A stretch of 64,000 nucleotides of DNA from Pseudocercospora fijiensis CIRAD86 (Eukaryota > Ascomycota > Dothideomycetes > Mycosphaerellales > Mycosphaerellaceae), in contig NW_006921536.1 in the NCBI RefSeq assembly GCF_000340215.1, forward strand, positions 2,953,016 to 3,017,015. The letters run 5' to 3'. The notes under the pieces were generated by a model, which was given only the letters and a program-made list of their open reading frames with translations, was not told the origin of the DNA and did no database searches. Below, one piece after another: positions 1-9,584 of the stretch (position 1 is its first letter; every line of letters begins with the position of its first letter). Position numbers and translations under genes: made by a program.

Positions 1-371
1 TGTGCGATGATGGCAACCTTCTGCGTTCTTCATCATATGCTATTTCTATGGTGAGAGAGGTCATGAGGGAAGTCGGCAGGCTTGCTGCCGCTGCGGGTTA
101 TCCTGATGCTGTCACGGAAGACGAAATCGAGTATCAGCTTTCCCGCCATATTGGACGTATAGAGACGGGAGGCAAGGAGCCGAGCATGTTGACTGATATC
201 AAGTGTGGAAGGCACATCGAGGTCGAGGCGATCTTGGGGAATGCTGTCAGAAAGGCAGGTGAGTTGGGAGTAGCAGTGCCGTATCTGACGATACTCTACG
301 TGCTTGCTAAGGGAAGAGATTTCTCGAATTTGAGGAATGGGGATTGGAAGCCGATCGTCGCGATAAGTTGA
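1..371 (+). CDS. 2-dehydropantoate 2-reductase, C-terminal part (cut by window start)
   Basis: An open frame runs from base 3 to the stop at 369-371, so only about the last 122 residues are visible. The segment matches the C-terminal helical domain of ketopantoate reductases (ApbA/PanE family). It contains the family block EPSMLTDIKCGRHIEVEAIL followed by GNAVRKAGELGVAVPYL, which forms the substrate-side helix bundle. The family uses NADPH to reduce ketopantoate to pantoate in pantothenate/CoA synthesis, although fungi carry several paralogues of uncertain substrate. The Rossmann N-terminal domain lies outside the window, so the exact paralogue cannot be decided. No intron is apparent in the visible part. 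The family call is firm from the conserved block; the physiological role is inferred. Confidence 0.85.
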   Translation, partial: CDDGNLLRSSSYAISMVREVMREVGRLAAAAGYPDAVTEDEIEYQLSRHIGRIETGGKEPSMLTDIKCGRHIEVEAILGNAVRKAGELGVAVPYLTILYVLAKGRDFSNLRNGDWKPIVAIS

Positions 372-505
372 GGCGGTATAAGTCTAGAACTGACTACAAT
401 AGAGACCATGGTTAGAGAATTCAGGGGTTTTACAGCTTTGATGAAGCTTTTTCTCGCGAGCCTTGGAATACGATGTGGCCGTACTCAGCGAAACCTGGGC
501 CTTGG
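372..505. other. Intergenic gap between convergent genes
   Basis: A short spacer between the end of the reductase gene (+) and the end of the barrel-protein gene (-). No feature is supported here. Confidence 0.5.
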
Positions 506-1319
506 TCAGTACACCAGCTCGTTCACAGCGAGCGAGTATCTGCCGTGCGACGTACCTTTATTACCACACCTCAGAATCACGGCGTGTTCAGCGAAGTGCT
601 TGGTATGATGGTAAGCGTGGTGCTGCTCGGTCGTCGCCCACCCAACATAAACGACGTAGCACCTTTCGAACTTCTGGCTCGGCGCTTTCTTCTTGATCAA
701 CTGATCTCGTGGCCCAGGAACAGTCTCAACGGGCTCAAGCAGAGGACCTCCACTGCACCCGAGGCAGCCGTCAATGTATCGGACGATGTGAGTCCATAAT
801 GGCCAAGCACCTTCATCCCAAGCATCGGTCGTCTTCAAGTATATCGCCGTACCAGTAAACGGAGCGCCTCGAGCCAACGCCCGAGATTTTGGCGTCCAGT
901 CTATCATCTGAGCATGTCTTATCACCGGGACTTGAGCATCGCCGACCATCGTCTCGATCAGAAACCGGACTCGCCGATATTCCTTTGACTTGAGAAAGTC
1001 ATGGTGTTGCTGCAGCGTCTCGCGGACTAATGTAAAACGATCTGTCTCAGCCCGAACCCGATCTTTATTATCACAAACAAACAAGGCCGAGGGTTCTCAC
1101 GCCTTCACTTATATAAGCTTCTGACCTACCAATGTGGATTTCAACATGTTCCGGATGCTCGAGGGATTGGCCCCAGTAGACTCTCAAGAAACCTGGCGCG
1201 TTCTCAATGCTTTCTAGCACCTCGTTCCATCTTTGATGCTCGAAGATCGGCTTTTCGGTCTTGTCAGGTAAGCGGAGATGTATGATTTGTGTGACCGGAG
1301 CATTCGATGTCGGATTCAT
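506..1319 (-). CDS. Dimeric alpha+beta-barrel (ABM-type) protein, two exons
   Basis: Two exons on the minus strand, 1319..1130 and 1062..506, encode 248 residues. The 67-nt intron 1129..1063 has donor GTAGGT and acceptor AAAG; joining restores phase (G|AT = Asp). Two barrel-like halves are visible. Residues about 9-63 start VTQIIHLRLPD and include APGFLRVYWGQSLEHPEHVE. The C-terminal part holds YVVYVGWATTEQHHAYHHTK followed by HFAEHAVILRCGNKG. This Trp/His-rich pattern is typical of ferredoxin-like ABM or stress-responsive barrel proteins, which may be monooxygenases or have no known reaction. The start at 1319 is chosen because it begins directly before the first barrel strand. The gene is divergent from the homogentisate-dioxygenase-like gene, with 464 bp between starts. 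The substrate is unknown. Confidence 0.7.
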
Positions 1320-1783
1320 TGCTACGGTCGAAGGATACTTTCAGGCTTGCACCAAAACAGTCAGTAGCGATATGGACGATCTGTACTTTATTCCTCTTCT
1401 TTATGTTTATCGGCCGCGGATCTCTTCTCCGCTCTTTGACACTTACCGTGAAAGTATCGGCTGTTCTTCTAGCAATTGCATCGGCTCGACCACGAGCTTG
1501 ACCCCTCAGAATCAAATCCTTGACCATTGTGGAGGGGCCCTCGGCTGGCGCACCGAAGCTGCAACCAACGAAAGGTGCGGTCGCTTTCTTTTACAGTCTC
1601 ACATTCGTTCGACTGTTTAGGGTATGATCCTTTGTACGCTGACAGCCATGCTGTATGTCAGCGTCCATAGCCGATTAGCAACCACCTATAACGCTCTTAT
1701 ATCACGCCTGTCAGCTCGGCCTGATGTAGCCCAAGAAGTTGAATACCGCACACAAAACAGCCAAAGACTTATGTAGCAGCATC
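1320..1783. promoter_or_regulatory. Shared upstream region of two divergent genes
   Basis: The 464-bp spacer between the starts of the barrel-protein gene (-) and the homogentisate-dioxygenase-like gene (+). It must hold both promoters. Open frames in it have no family resemblance. No specific regulatory motif was recognised. Confidence 0.4.
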
Positions 1784-3189
1784 ATGGCTCCGATGACAGA
1801 CTTTCATGTCAAGGAGAAATACACCTACCTCAACGGCTTTGGTAGCTACCACTCGTCAGCGCTTACGTATCACTAAACTTCGCTCAAACGAATACTAAAA
1901 TGAAGAACAGATCCGAGGCCATACCAGGAGCAAATCCTCTGGTGAACAACAGCCCTCAGAAGCCACCGTTTGGTTTGAGAACGGAACGCATATCCGGAAC
2001 ATCATTCACAGCTCCGCGAGAACAAAACTTGCAGACATGGCTCTATCGAGTGACATCCTCGTTAGAACATAGCGAGTTCGTGCCACTCGAAGAAAAACCC
2101 CCAGTGCCTTCCAATATCTCTCCGAACTCTTATATGTGGCCAACATTCCAAGCAGACGCAGATTCAAACTGGACGAAGCAGCAGCTACTCGCTCGGAATG
2201 GCGATCCGACTCAAAAGCAAGGTCTTGCGATCTGGGTCTTCGCGATCGACAAGTCGATGGAAGAGCGTCAAGCTTTCTCTTCTCTCGATGGAGAGATTCT
2301 GATAATTCCGCAAGCTGGTACTCTGGACATCCAAACAGAAATGGGAAAACTTCTGGTGCGACAGAATGAAATCGCAGTGATTCCCAGAGGGGTTCGACAT
2401 CGGGTCACACTTCCGAATGGTCCGGCACGAGGCTACGTCTGCGAGCTTTTCCAAGGGCATTTTAAATTACCAGATCTTGGAATCGTGGGATCGACGGGAC
2501 TGGCGAATGTCCGAGACTTCCAAATTCCGACGGCGTTCTTCGAAGGCCAGGTCAAAGGCGATGTTGCTCAAGCTAGTGGTGGCGGCGAATGGACCATCAA
2601 GTCAAGAATGGGTGGTCGATTATGGCAGTGCAAACAGGATCATACCCCTTTCGACGTTGCCGCTTGGCATGGGACCAATTATCCTTACAAATACGATTTG
2701 GCCCGCTTCAATGTCCTCGGTAATGTGCTCTTCGACGAGCACGATCCATCACTATACGTGATTTTAACAGCTCCTGCGCATGGAAAGGAACCTGGGACTG
2801 CAGTCGTCGATTTCGCACTAATTCCCCCTCGCTGGATGGTGTCGGAGGATACACTATGGCTGCCGTATTATCACCGAAACACCATGTCAGAATTCTATGC
2901 TCCGATCATCAACGCGCAAGATCCGAAGCATCCTCTGAATTCTGCGAGTCAGAAGAACGAATTCTTTCCTTTCGGTGCTGGGCTTAATGGGGGTAATGTG
3001 ACTCATGGTGCGAATGAGGAGGAATTCCAGAAGGCTACGAATGAGGATCTGAAGCCGAAAAAGGTTATGGATGATGGTCTTGCGATCATGTTGCTGGAGA
3101 CGGAGCTGCCGTTGTATGTGAGTGATTGGGCGGAGGAAGCGGCTGTCAAGAACTTTGGGCAGAATAAACCGGCAAGATCCAAAATGTAG
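1784..3189 (+). CDS. Homogentisate 1,2-dioxygenase family protein
   Basis: Exon 1 is 1784..1854 and exon 2 is 1911..3189 (449 residues). The 56-nt intron 1855..1910 (GTCAGC...AACAG) restores the family N-terminal signature TYLNGFGSYHSSEAIPGANP, which shows that the exon choice is right. Homogentisate dioxygenase opens the aromatic ring of homogentisate with O2 and Fe(II) in tyrosine/phenylalanine breakdown. The human enzyme has 445 residues, so length agrees. Candidate iron ligands are visible: His345 and Glu351 in YYHRNTMSEF, with the family spacing of six, and His389 in VTHGANEE. The segment between the second and third ligand is about eight residues longer than in the human enzyme, and THGAN replaces the usual PHGPD. 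The C-terminus is also divergent. It may be a paralogue with an altered substrate rather than the housekeeping enzyme. No other tyrosine-pathway gene is adjacent. Confidence 0.85.
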
Positions 3190-3373
3190 TAGAATAGAGG
3201 CCAAGCGAGAGATTCGAAAGCGGTCCCAGCCACCAGCTCAATTCCAATTTGTCGTCTGTGGCGGGGTAGAAGCGTGAAAGCTGGTTCACTTCTCACATCC
3301 CTGTGAAAACTTTTGACTTAACAGCTATGTATTAGCAGGACCTCCCAGCCCTCAACCAATTAAACCACGCAAC
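3190..3373. other. Spacer between dioxygenase gene and tRNA-His
   Basis: Downstream region of the dioxygenase gene leading into the tRNA. No coding or RNA feature recognised. Confidence 0.4.
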
Positions 3374-3496
3374 GGTGGCATAGTATAGTGGTCAGTACAG
3401 CTCGTTGTGGCCGAGCAGACCTCGGTTCGATTCGTATGTCCTCTTCGCTGTCTGTTACATCTTCAAATGCTAACAATGTTGCAGCGGGTGCCGCCA
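3374..3496 (+). tRNA. tRNA-His (anticodon GTG) with an intron in the T arm
   Basis: The mature tRNA is read as 3374..3433 joined to 3485..3496, 72 nt. The acceptor stem GGTGGCA pairs with TGCCGCC with discriminator A. The D stem GTAT/GTAC is followed by the anticodon stem GCTCG/CGAGC around loop TTGTGGC (anticodon GTG). The T arm is CTCGG-TTCGATT-C|CGGG. The linear order agrees with yeast tRNA-His. No intron sits at the usual 37/38 site. Instead 51 nt interrupt the T stem between nucleotides 61 and 62. The A box (TAGTATAGTGGTC) and B box (GGTTCGATTC) stay uninterrupted, and a T5 run at 3511-3515 can serve as Pol III terminator. Without the intron reading, the gene would lack a 3' acceptor strand. 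Confidence 0.88.
3434..3484 (+). other. Spliceosomal-type intron inside tRNA-His
   Basis: A 51-nt insert starts GTATGT and ends GTTGCAG, with GCTAAC at 3469-3474 placing the branch A 11 nt before the 3' AG. All three signals fit fungal U2-type mRNA introns. It contains no run of four or more T, so Pol III could read through it. Removing it joins C61 to C62 and completes both the T stem and the acceptor stem. Confidence 0.8.
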
Positions 3497-3510
3497 AGAG
3501 ACTTCCAATA

Positions 3511-3515
3511 TTTTT
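3511..3515 (+). terminator. Pol III T-run after tRNA-His
   Basis: Five consecutive T, 15 nt after the tRNA-His discriminator base, the first T5 run beyond the second tRNA exon. Confidence 0.6.
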
Positions 3516-3660
3516 GCAGTTGCAACGCAGTTTTCAGTTCAGCGTTCCTTTTGCTCGTTGACCAGGCCCCCGGCAATATTGACGCAGTTTGTGCGAAGTC
3601 TTGGGCTGTGCGAGTCATATTTTTGAAGCTTGATATGAGATCTCTAGGCTTTCACGCTGC

Positions 3661-5071
3661 CTACTTGGCCGCTAATCCACTCTTCGTACCGACAATGCTA
3701 ACAACATCCTCGTCCGCCACAGGATGCTGAAGCCCGACACGCTGAGGTATATGCCGCGCGCTTGCTCCCCATACCAGCGCATACTTGAAGCTCTCCTTCA
3801 GAGTCCTGTGGATGGCGTCGCACACGTCTTCGATTGTGCTGTTGTTCCGGACGATGAGTGCTTCATCGAATACTGGGTCGACACCTTTCCGTTTCGTATA
3901 AATTCGGATGAGCCTCAGTTCCTCCCACGCCCTGTCCACGACATCTTGAATGCCAAGATCCAGCTCGCAGCTCATGACTGCTGTGTGTGGCTCTCGTGCT
4001 AGTTTGTCGAGATGCTCTAAGCTGATGGCATCGATTTTGTTGTACACGTAGAGGCATTTGATATATGTTCTGTGGTCCTTCATGATGACATCGATGAATT
4101 GGTCGATTGTAGCTGGGACTTGTTAGTATGGCATAGGCATAGCATTAGTTGATCATGCCGAGATCTAGTCTGCTCGTAGGTGGCCACTTACCATTTTCGT
4201 CTCGCACAAGCACTTCGCAATTGAGGATCTTGTAATCTCGCAGAATGTTGTACAGCATCTTCTCGTCCAGGTACTTCGGCGGTGACTGGAAAGTAATCTT
4301 CATGCCGCCAGCCTTCTTCGGCTTGAGGTAGATGTTGGGAGGATCCTGATTGAGTCGGATCCCAACAGCTTCCAGTTCGGCTTCAAGCAGAGATCGCTGC
4401 TCGGCGCGCTTCGTAGCGTCAAGAATCATCATAACCATATCGCTCGTCTTCGCTGCTGAGATGACCTGTCGACCTCTGCCTTTCCCTTCCGAAGCACCTT
4501 CAATAATACCAGGCAGATCCAGAATTTGGATTTCCGCACCACCATATTCCATCACACCAGGGATGGCTGTGAGTGTCGTGAAGGCGTACGCGGCAACTTC
4601 AGACTTCGTTTTCGTGACCTTCGACAAGAACGTTGACTTGCCGACAGATGGAAATCCGACCAGTGCTATTCGAGCATCACCAGATTTGGACACATCGAAA
4701 CCAGTTCCGGCAGCGCCACCAGCTCCGGGACCAGGTTCGAGAAGTTGAGCACGCAGACGAGCAAGTTTTCTGTATGAGATTAGTCTTTGAGATTCGTGAG
4801 AACATGTTGCTATGTCAATGCATACCCCTTGAGCAAACCGAGATGGTATTCTGATGGTTCTCAGCATGTTTCGAACCTGAAAGCGTGAGGAACGTACCAG
4901 TAGCCTTGTTCTCTTCGACAGGTTAGCTTGCGTCGCTTCACCGTCGTCAATGGGCATCAGTACTCTGCGTCCTTTTCATCTCATCCTCAATCCTGCCGGC
5001 ACGATCAGCCACAGCACTCGACCGAATCCGTCTCTTCCTTACTCCTTGATCTTGTCCGTGATGTTCACCAT
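3661..5071 (-). CDS. DRG1/RBG1-type GTPase, six exons
   Basis: Minus-strand exons 5071..5043, 4992..4964, 4912..4898, 4850..4826, 4769..4192 and 4112..3661 join in phase to 375 residues. Introns are 50, 51, 47, 56 and 79 nt. The joined N-terminus reads [20 protein letters not shown] and continues into the family helix [20 protein letters not shown], confirming the two tiny exons (15 and 25 nt). The G1 loop GFPSVGKST lies at residues 71-79; DLPG (G3) and NKID (G4) follow. The C-terminus (KRKGVDPVF...DEDVVSIV) is a TGS domain. Human DRG1 has 367 residues. DRG GTPases bind ribosomes with a DFRP partner and support translation in the cytoplasm. It is transcribed divergently from the acyltransferase gene; the start codons are 372 bp apart. 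Confidence 0.92.
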
Positions 5072-5443
5072 CTTGGCTGATGGCGCTCGGATACGACTCT
5101 GTCTTGCAATGCGACGAGATGGCCTACAGCGAGTTGTCTTGTTGGTGGCTCGCACGTCCTAGTCTAGTCGCAGATTTGCAAACAGAGCCGCGCGTGGAAA
5201 GTTCTTGCCTCAGGTTGGGTGACTTGGGTCAGAGCTTGCCGACTTTTCGCCGAAGATTTGGATGCTCCAGTGACCACTTCAACCGCGTCATTGACGCGAC
5301 GTGCTGCTGTAGTATGTTTGGAGCCCCAATTTCAAGGTTTCCATATCATCATCTCACGTTCAGAAGGCAGATTTTGAGAGTAAAGATGAAAGACAAAGCC
5401 GCTCGATTCTGCACGACCCTGGCCACTTCGAAATAACCACACC
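5072..5443. promoter_or_regulatory. Divergent promoter region (DRG1 GTPase / acyltransferase)
   Basis: A 372-bp spacer between two start codons on opposite strands. It must contain both promoters. The open frames here are not family-like and no motif was recognised. Confidence 0.4.
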
Positions 5444-7078
5444 ATGGGTCTACCGGAACTGAAGCCCGGAGTCACGTCCGCTCGATCAGTCAAAGCATTC
5501 TACGACCAGCGATACCAGGACTTGATCGACTCTGGAGAGTATGTGCCTTTCCTCTACCCATGGGCCACGGTAGGAGCGGCTGTAGTACTTGTATACCTCC
5601 TGATTGATCACCGCCGGTCTCGGATTCTCCAAGCCCTTCGCTTCCCACTCTTCGGATTTCTGTGTGCCTTCTCGGCATGGAGCATTCTCAATCACAAGGC
5701 TAGGAGCGCCGCGGCAGCGTATGGAGTAGGACTGGTGCAGTCATGGGGTACTCTGTGGACGGGCGCCATCATCTTCTTCAATGATTGCCAGACCGATTTC
5801 AAAAGGATTGAGCGAGCAGACGCGCATGAGACCAACACTGCCAGCAAGAACGCTTCCAATGGATCAGCAACCAGAATTCATGAAAATGGAATGATCAAGA
5901 CTGGATCTTCTTCTACGGGAGGGGTTTCACGAAAACCAGGCTCGTTGATTTGGCAGTCATACCCAGAAAGCTTTTCTATCAAACGTCTAGACTGGATCGC
6001 AGACGTCTTCTGCAGCTTCCGAGGCGTAGGCTGGTCTTTCGAAACAAACGGCATTCCCCCACTGCCAGACTATGCAGAACTCGAACTCCACGGCAATAAC
6101 AAGCTAGCTCGCCCGAGCACAAGCAACGAAACAATGACCATCTCTCGCACCGGCATCCGACGCTTCACCGACCGCACAGCTCTTCTCAAAGACACTATAA
6201 TCCGCCTAACACTCGGCGCCATGGCCCTCGACACCATCAAGTGCCTCATGCACCACGACGCCTACTTCTGGGGCTACATGGACGCCCCACCACCCGCCTG
6301 GCTCTTTCCTCACCTCCAACCCCTGCCTCCCAGCCTCAGCCCAACAATCCTAAAATCCTACCGCCTCCTCCTCTCCCTGTTCGGAATCCACTTCTCCCTC
6401 CACCAAATCTTCCGCCTCGGCCCCCTCCTCTTCGTCGAAATCCTCGGCCCCAGCAAAATCCTAGGTCTCCGAAGCGAACCATGGATGAACCCCCCGGACG
6501 CATTCGGAGCCCTTTTCTCCCCCATATTCGACCAAGGCCTTTCCGGCTGGTGGGGAAATTTCTGGCATCAAATGTTCAGATTCTCATTCGAAGCCCCTTC
6601 GACTCGAGTTCGAGAAATTTTCAAAATTCCGAAACGGAGCGAGAAGGGGAAAATTTTGGGGCTGGGGATTGCGTTCTTTTTCTCGGGATTTTTGCATGCG
6701 TGTGGGAGTTTTACGCAGCTCGGGAATACGAGGCCGGGGTTGGGACCTTTTATGTTTTTTCAGTGGCAGACGGTTGGGGTTGTGGGACAGATGTTCGTGG
6801 CGAAGAAATTGAAAAATGCGGGTGTCACGGATCAGATGCCGAAGGGGATACGACAGATGACGAATTTCTTGGTCACGATTGTTTGGATGTATTGGACTGC
6901 GCCTTTGCTGGTGGATGATTTCGCGAAGGGTGGTGTGTGGCTGTATGAACCACTTGCTTTCAGTCCTCTGCGCGCATTGGGCTTTGGAGCGGCAGATGAT
7001 AGATGTTGGGATCTTTGGCATGGGCTCATATTTTGGCATCAAGGAGAGCATTGGTGGAATAGCGGTCTTGCGTTCTGA
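5444..7078 (+). CDS. Wax-synthase-domain membrane acyltransferase
   Basis: A single exon of 544 residues. Several hydrophobic segments are visible (for example FLYPWATVGAAVVLVYLLI near residue 36), so it is a polytopic membrane protein, probably of the ER. The MBOAT-like wax synthase signature is present: GWWGNFWHQMFRF at residues 368-380 with His375, then SGFLHACGSF with His418, the expected catalytic histidine. Wax synthase domain proteins transfer acyl groups from acyl-CoA to an alcohol or, in fungal secondary metabolism, acetylate metabolites (Tri7-like). Substrate cannot be told from sequence. An insertion at about residues 125-160 is rich in Ser, Asn and Gly and probably a loop. The DNA of the second half is C-rich with a strong codon-position bias, which produces long shadow frames. 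No biosynthetic cluster genes are adjacent. Confidence 0.82.
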   Translation: MGLPELKPGVTSARSVKAFYDQRYQDLIDSGEYVPFLYPWATVGAAVVLVYLLIDHRRSRILQALRFPLFGFLCAFSAWSILNHKARSAAAAYGVGLVQSWGTLWTGAIIFFNDCQTDFKRIERADAHETNTASKNASNGSATRIHENGMIKTGSSSTGGVSRKPGSLIWQSYPESFSIKRLDWIADVFCSFRGVGWSFETNGIPPLPDYAELELHGNNKLARPSTSNETMTISRTGIRRFTDRTALLKDTIIRLTLGAMALDTIKCLMHHDAYFWGYMDAPPPAWLFPHLQPLPPSLSPTILKSYRLLLSLFGIHFSLHQIFRLGPLLFVEILGPSKILGLRSEPWMNPPDAFGALFSPIFDQGLSGWWGNFWHQMFRFSFEAPSTRVREIFKIPKRSEKGKILGLGIAFFFSGFLHACGSFTQLGNTRPGLGPFMFFQWQTVGVVGQMFVAKKLKNAGVTDQMPKGIRQMTNFLVTIVWMYWTAPLLVDDFAKGGVWLYEPLAFSPLRALGFGAADDRCWDLWHGLIFWHQGEHWWNSGLAF

Positions 7079-7195
7079 GCGTGGCGTAACGAGTCTGGCA
7101 TGATGACTTTTGAGCGACTATACACATATCGACAGCTTATACAAAGATCTGTACAGGATACCTCGATCTGGACAGGATACCTCGATCTGCTTCCT

Positions 7196-8655
7196 CTAGG
7201 CTGCTTTCTTGATGCTGCCGTTTGTGGCCGTTGCTTTCTTGGTCTTGACGACCAGCCCTTTTGGCGGCTTCAGCCCTCCAAAGACAAGTCCGCATACAGC
7301 AACCATGCCTGAACCACCGATGAGATAGGCAAGATCTCGGCCTGCCCACCAGTACAGCGAGCAGAAGATCAAAGGTCCAAGAGCTCTTCCGACTTGTCCA
7401 AAGCTCCTGTGGTGTCCTAGTTTCTCGCCTCTTTCATCCGCGCTTGCTTCAAAGCTGCTCAAGCTGTTCAATCCCGTGACAACAGTACTGCTTGTCACCG
7501 CGAGCATGGCCGCGGCGAAGTACAGTCCGCGCTCAGTCGTGATCTTTGAAAGGGCAAAGAAGCCAATGGCGCAGGCCACAACGCCCAATTGTACCACGCG
7601 AAGTGGGTGCATCCGCCGGGTCACGCCTCCTTGGAGAATCGAAGCTACCAGTCCAATGAAGCCTAGCAGACGACCGGTCTCCTTGCTGCCGTACGCGAAT
7701 AGCTCGTAAGTCATGAATGGCAGAGAGAACTCCATTCCCGAGAAGAAGAGGATAAAGGTGAAGTGGGTCAGATTCAGCAGGGTGTGCGAGTTCGTCCTCT
7801 CCTTCTTCTCGATCGCATTGTTGTTCTTTAGTGCCACGCCATTCTGCTTTGGCTGTCGGGAGGGATGCGTCTCCGGGAGCGAGAAATAGAGGTAGAGGGT
7901 CTCGGTTACGATCAAAGCGAGTGATACACCGGCGGCGGTGGCGAACGGGTTGGCGGCGACAGTGGTGATGGTAGAAAGGTAGGCGCCCAGAGCTGGACCG
8001 AACGTGAAAGCGATTGAGAAGCATGCGCCAACCAGAGCCATAGTCTTGCCACGAGTTTCTTCGGTGCTAATGTCCGTAGCTATGGCGAGGGCAAGCTGCA
8101 CATTGCCTTCGCTCAGGCCTCCCACTATGCGGCTTGCGAGGAATGTCCTGAAGTCTGTTGCTGCGCACCACAGCGCAACGGAGGCAATGTTGCCAAGCAT
8201 CGACCAGAGCAGAGCTGTTCTCCTGCCATACTTGTCCGACAGCGTTCCAATGAATGGCGAGGCTATCGCTTGACACAATGAGAAGAGCGAGCCGAGCGCT
8301 CCTCCCAGGAGAACAATGTCATATCGATCGCTTATAGGCTTCTTGAAGCTGTTCTTGTATGCGTTCAGCGCGTAGAGGACTTGCGAGAGGGCGGTGGAAT
8401 CGGATTTGACTTCGATGGCGCGGTAGAACTCGAGTAGCTTTGGGAAGAGCGGCAGGATGAAGGTGAAGGATATCTGCGACTTGTCAGTCTACCACGAGCT
8501 TGCACAGCTGCCCTGCCCTGCCCTGCCACGGCTCGCTTGCAGCGGAGCGGAGATAGTGGACTTACCAGATCGAGCACAAGGGATATCACCAGCACTCGCA
8601 AGACCTTCTTGCGTAGCTGTGGCGACACGTCCGCTGGATGAGCTTCGGCCGCCAT
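7196..8655 (-). CDS. Major facilitator superfamily transporter (MFSD10/TETRAN-like)
   Basis: Exon 1 is 8655..8566 and exon 2 is 8473..7196; together they encode 455 residues. The 92-nt intron (GTAAGT...GTCGCAG) falls in transmembrane segment 1 and joining gives VLVISLVLDLISFTFILPLF. The signature loop GTLSDKYGRRTALLWS after TM2 is the classic MFS motif A, and FVTFGPALGAYL-like sequence marks TM5. About 12 membrane segments are expected. The N-terminal ILPLFPKLLEFY motif recalls the MFSD10/tetracycline-transporter-like branch; such proteins export organic anions or drugs in other organisms. The C-terminus is short and basic (VVKTKKATATNGSIKKAA). It is the last gene before the transposon block, and its start codon is only about 380 bp from the block, so its promoter lies near heterochromatin-prone DNA. 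Substrate unknown. Confidence 0.85.
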
Positions 8656-9034
8656 GCTGCTGCGTGTAACTCTCGTTCGGCCAGGAGACGTCGACTCGGG
8701 AAAGTAGCAGTAGCAGCAATGAAACACGTCCGCTGCAATTTCACGCGCAGCAGGGCTCTGGAGATGACTTAAGAGTGTTTCCCTCGCCAGCCGGCACAAG
8801 ATAAGCAGAAATTGGTTCGCCGAGGTCTCTCATCACAAACTGCAAAGTGTCCTCTCCTCTGTGCCTCTGCTCGCCAGCGCAGCGCAGCGCAGCGAACGAG
8901 ACGTGAACAAGCTCGCGCCATCGTGAGAGATCGACAGACCTGCGTCAATATGGCGATGGCGATGGCAATGGCGATGGCGATTGGCGAGTTTGGCCACGGC
9001 ACGCCAGCATCACCCCGCAACCCTGTGACGCGTC
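8656..9034. other. Upstream region of the MFS gene
   Basis: Non-coding spacer between the MFS start and the direct repeat. It has GC-rich short repeats (GCGCA units near 8880) and the ATGGCG microsatellite. Frames across it are low-complexity shadows. Base composition is normal, with no sign of RIP. Confidence 0.4.
8949..8985. repeat. ATGGCG/ATGGCA hexamer microsatellite
   Basis: Six ATGGCN units in tandem, one being ATGGCA, ending in GATTGGCG. It lies upstream of the MFS gene. Confidence 0.8.
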
Positions 9035-9192
9035 AGCTCAGTCACATAACAGGCACGTGACTTCTTGGCTTAAAGAATTTTCTATACTGTATTTTAGACT
9101 ATAGAAGAGATAGAACATAGGCAATCAACGAAGCCAATTCAACCGCCGGCAATATAGTATTACGTAAGTAATCTACTACGCTATACGTAATA
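9035..9192 (+). repeat. 158-bp flanking direct repeat, left copy
   Basis: It matches 45089..45246 base for base without indels (constant offset 36054), apart from 14 transitions. All differences are C/T or G/A. In its first 86 bp this copy keeps the C/G state at every difference; in its last third it carries the T/A state. It forms the left boundary of the RIP-altered insertion. Confidence 0.92.
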
Positions 9193-9584
9193 GTTATAAG
9201 CCCGGATTTAATCCGTAGTATTAGAGACTTCTATAGTAGGAAAGAATTTTCTATTCTACGAGACCTTTAATAATCGACAGTCTTAACGGCACTATAAATA
9301 ATAACTATTTAAGCTTCTATAAGCCTTTATAATCGTTTTGAATTTAGTATATCCTTAATAGCCCTCTTATTAGCTAGTCGCCTCGGTAGGAGTAAGCTTA
9401 TTATCCTTCGAGGACCTAATAATTAGGATCGACAGTTTAAGTAAACTAAGATATACCTAACTAGATATAAGACCTAGGTCCTTACTAATCTATATTCGAC
9501 TAAGCCTACTAAACTAGTATAACCCCTTCTTCCGGAATTCGATATAGAATAACTTATAAGCAACCCCCTATATTAGGCTAGGGC
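9193..9584 (+). mobile_element. Copia element D, 5' piece (gag start region)
   Basis: AT-rich, RIP-altered DNA between the left direct repeat and the insertion site of Gypsy element C. It continues after C at 34371: the AGGGC target duplication is at 9580-9584 and 34371-34375. The joined reading frame across the site gives a Copia-type gag segment. No LTR was found at its left edge, and the sequence beginning at 9193 does not recur at the right end, so the 5' LTR is missing or unrecognisable. Confidence 0.6.

Noticed and set aside
1264..1527. An extra exon upstream of the barrel-protein gene
   Set aside because: The frame is Arg-rich without barrel strands, and the ATG at 1319 already opens the first strand.
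6241..6918. A 225-codon frame inside the wax-synthase-like gene
   Set aside because: Pro/Arg-rich shadow caused by the C-rich codon positions of the real gene.
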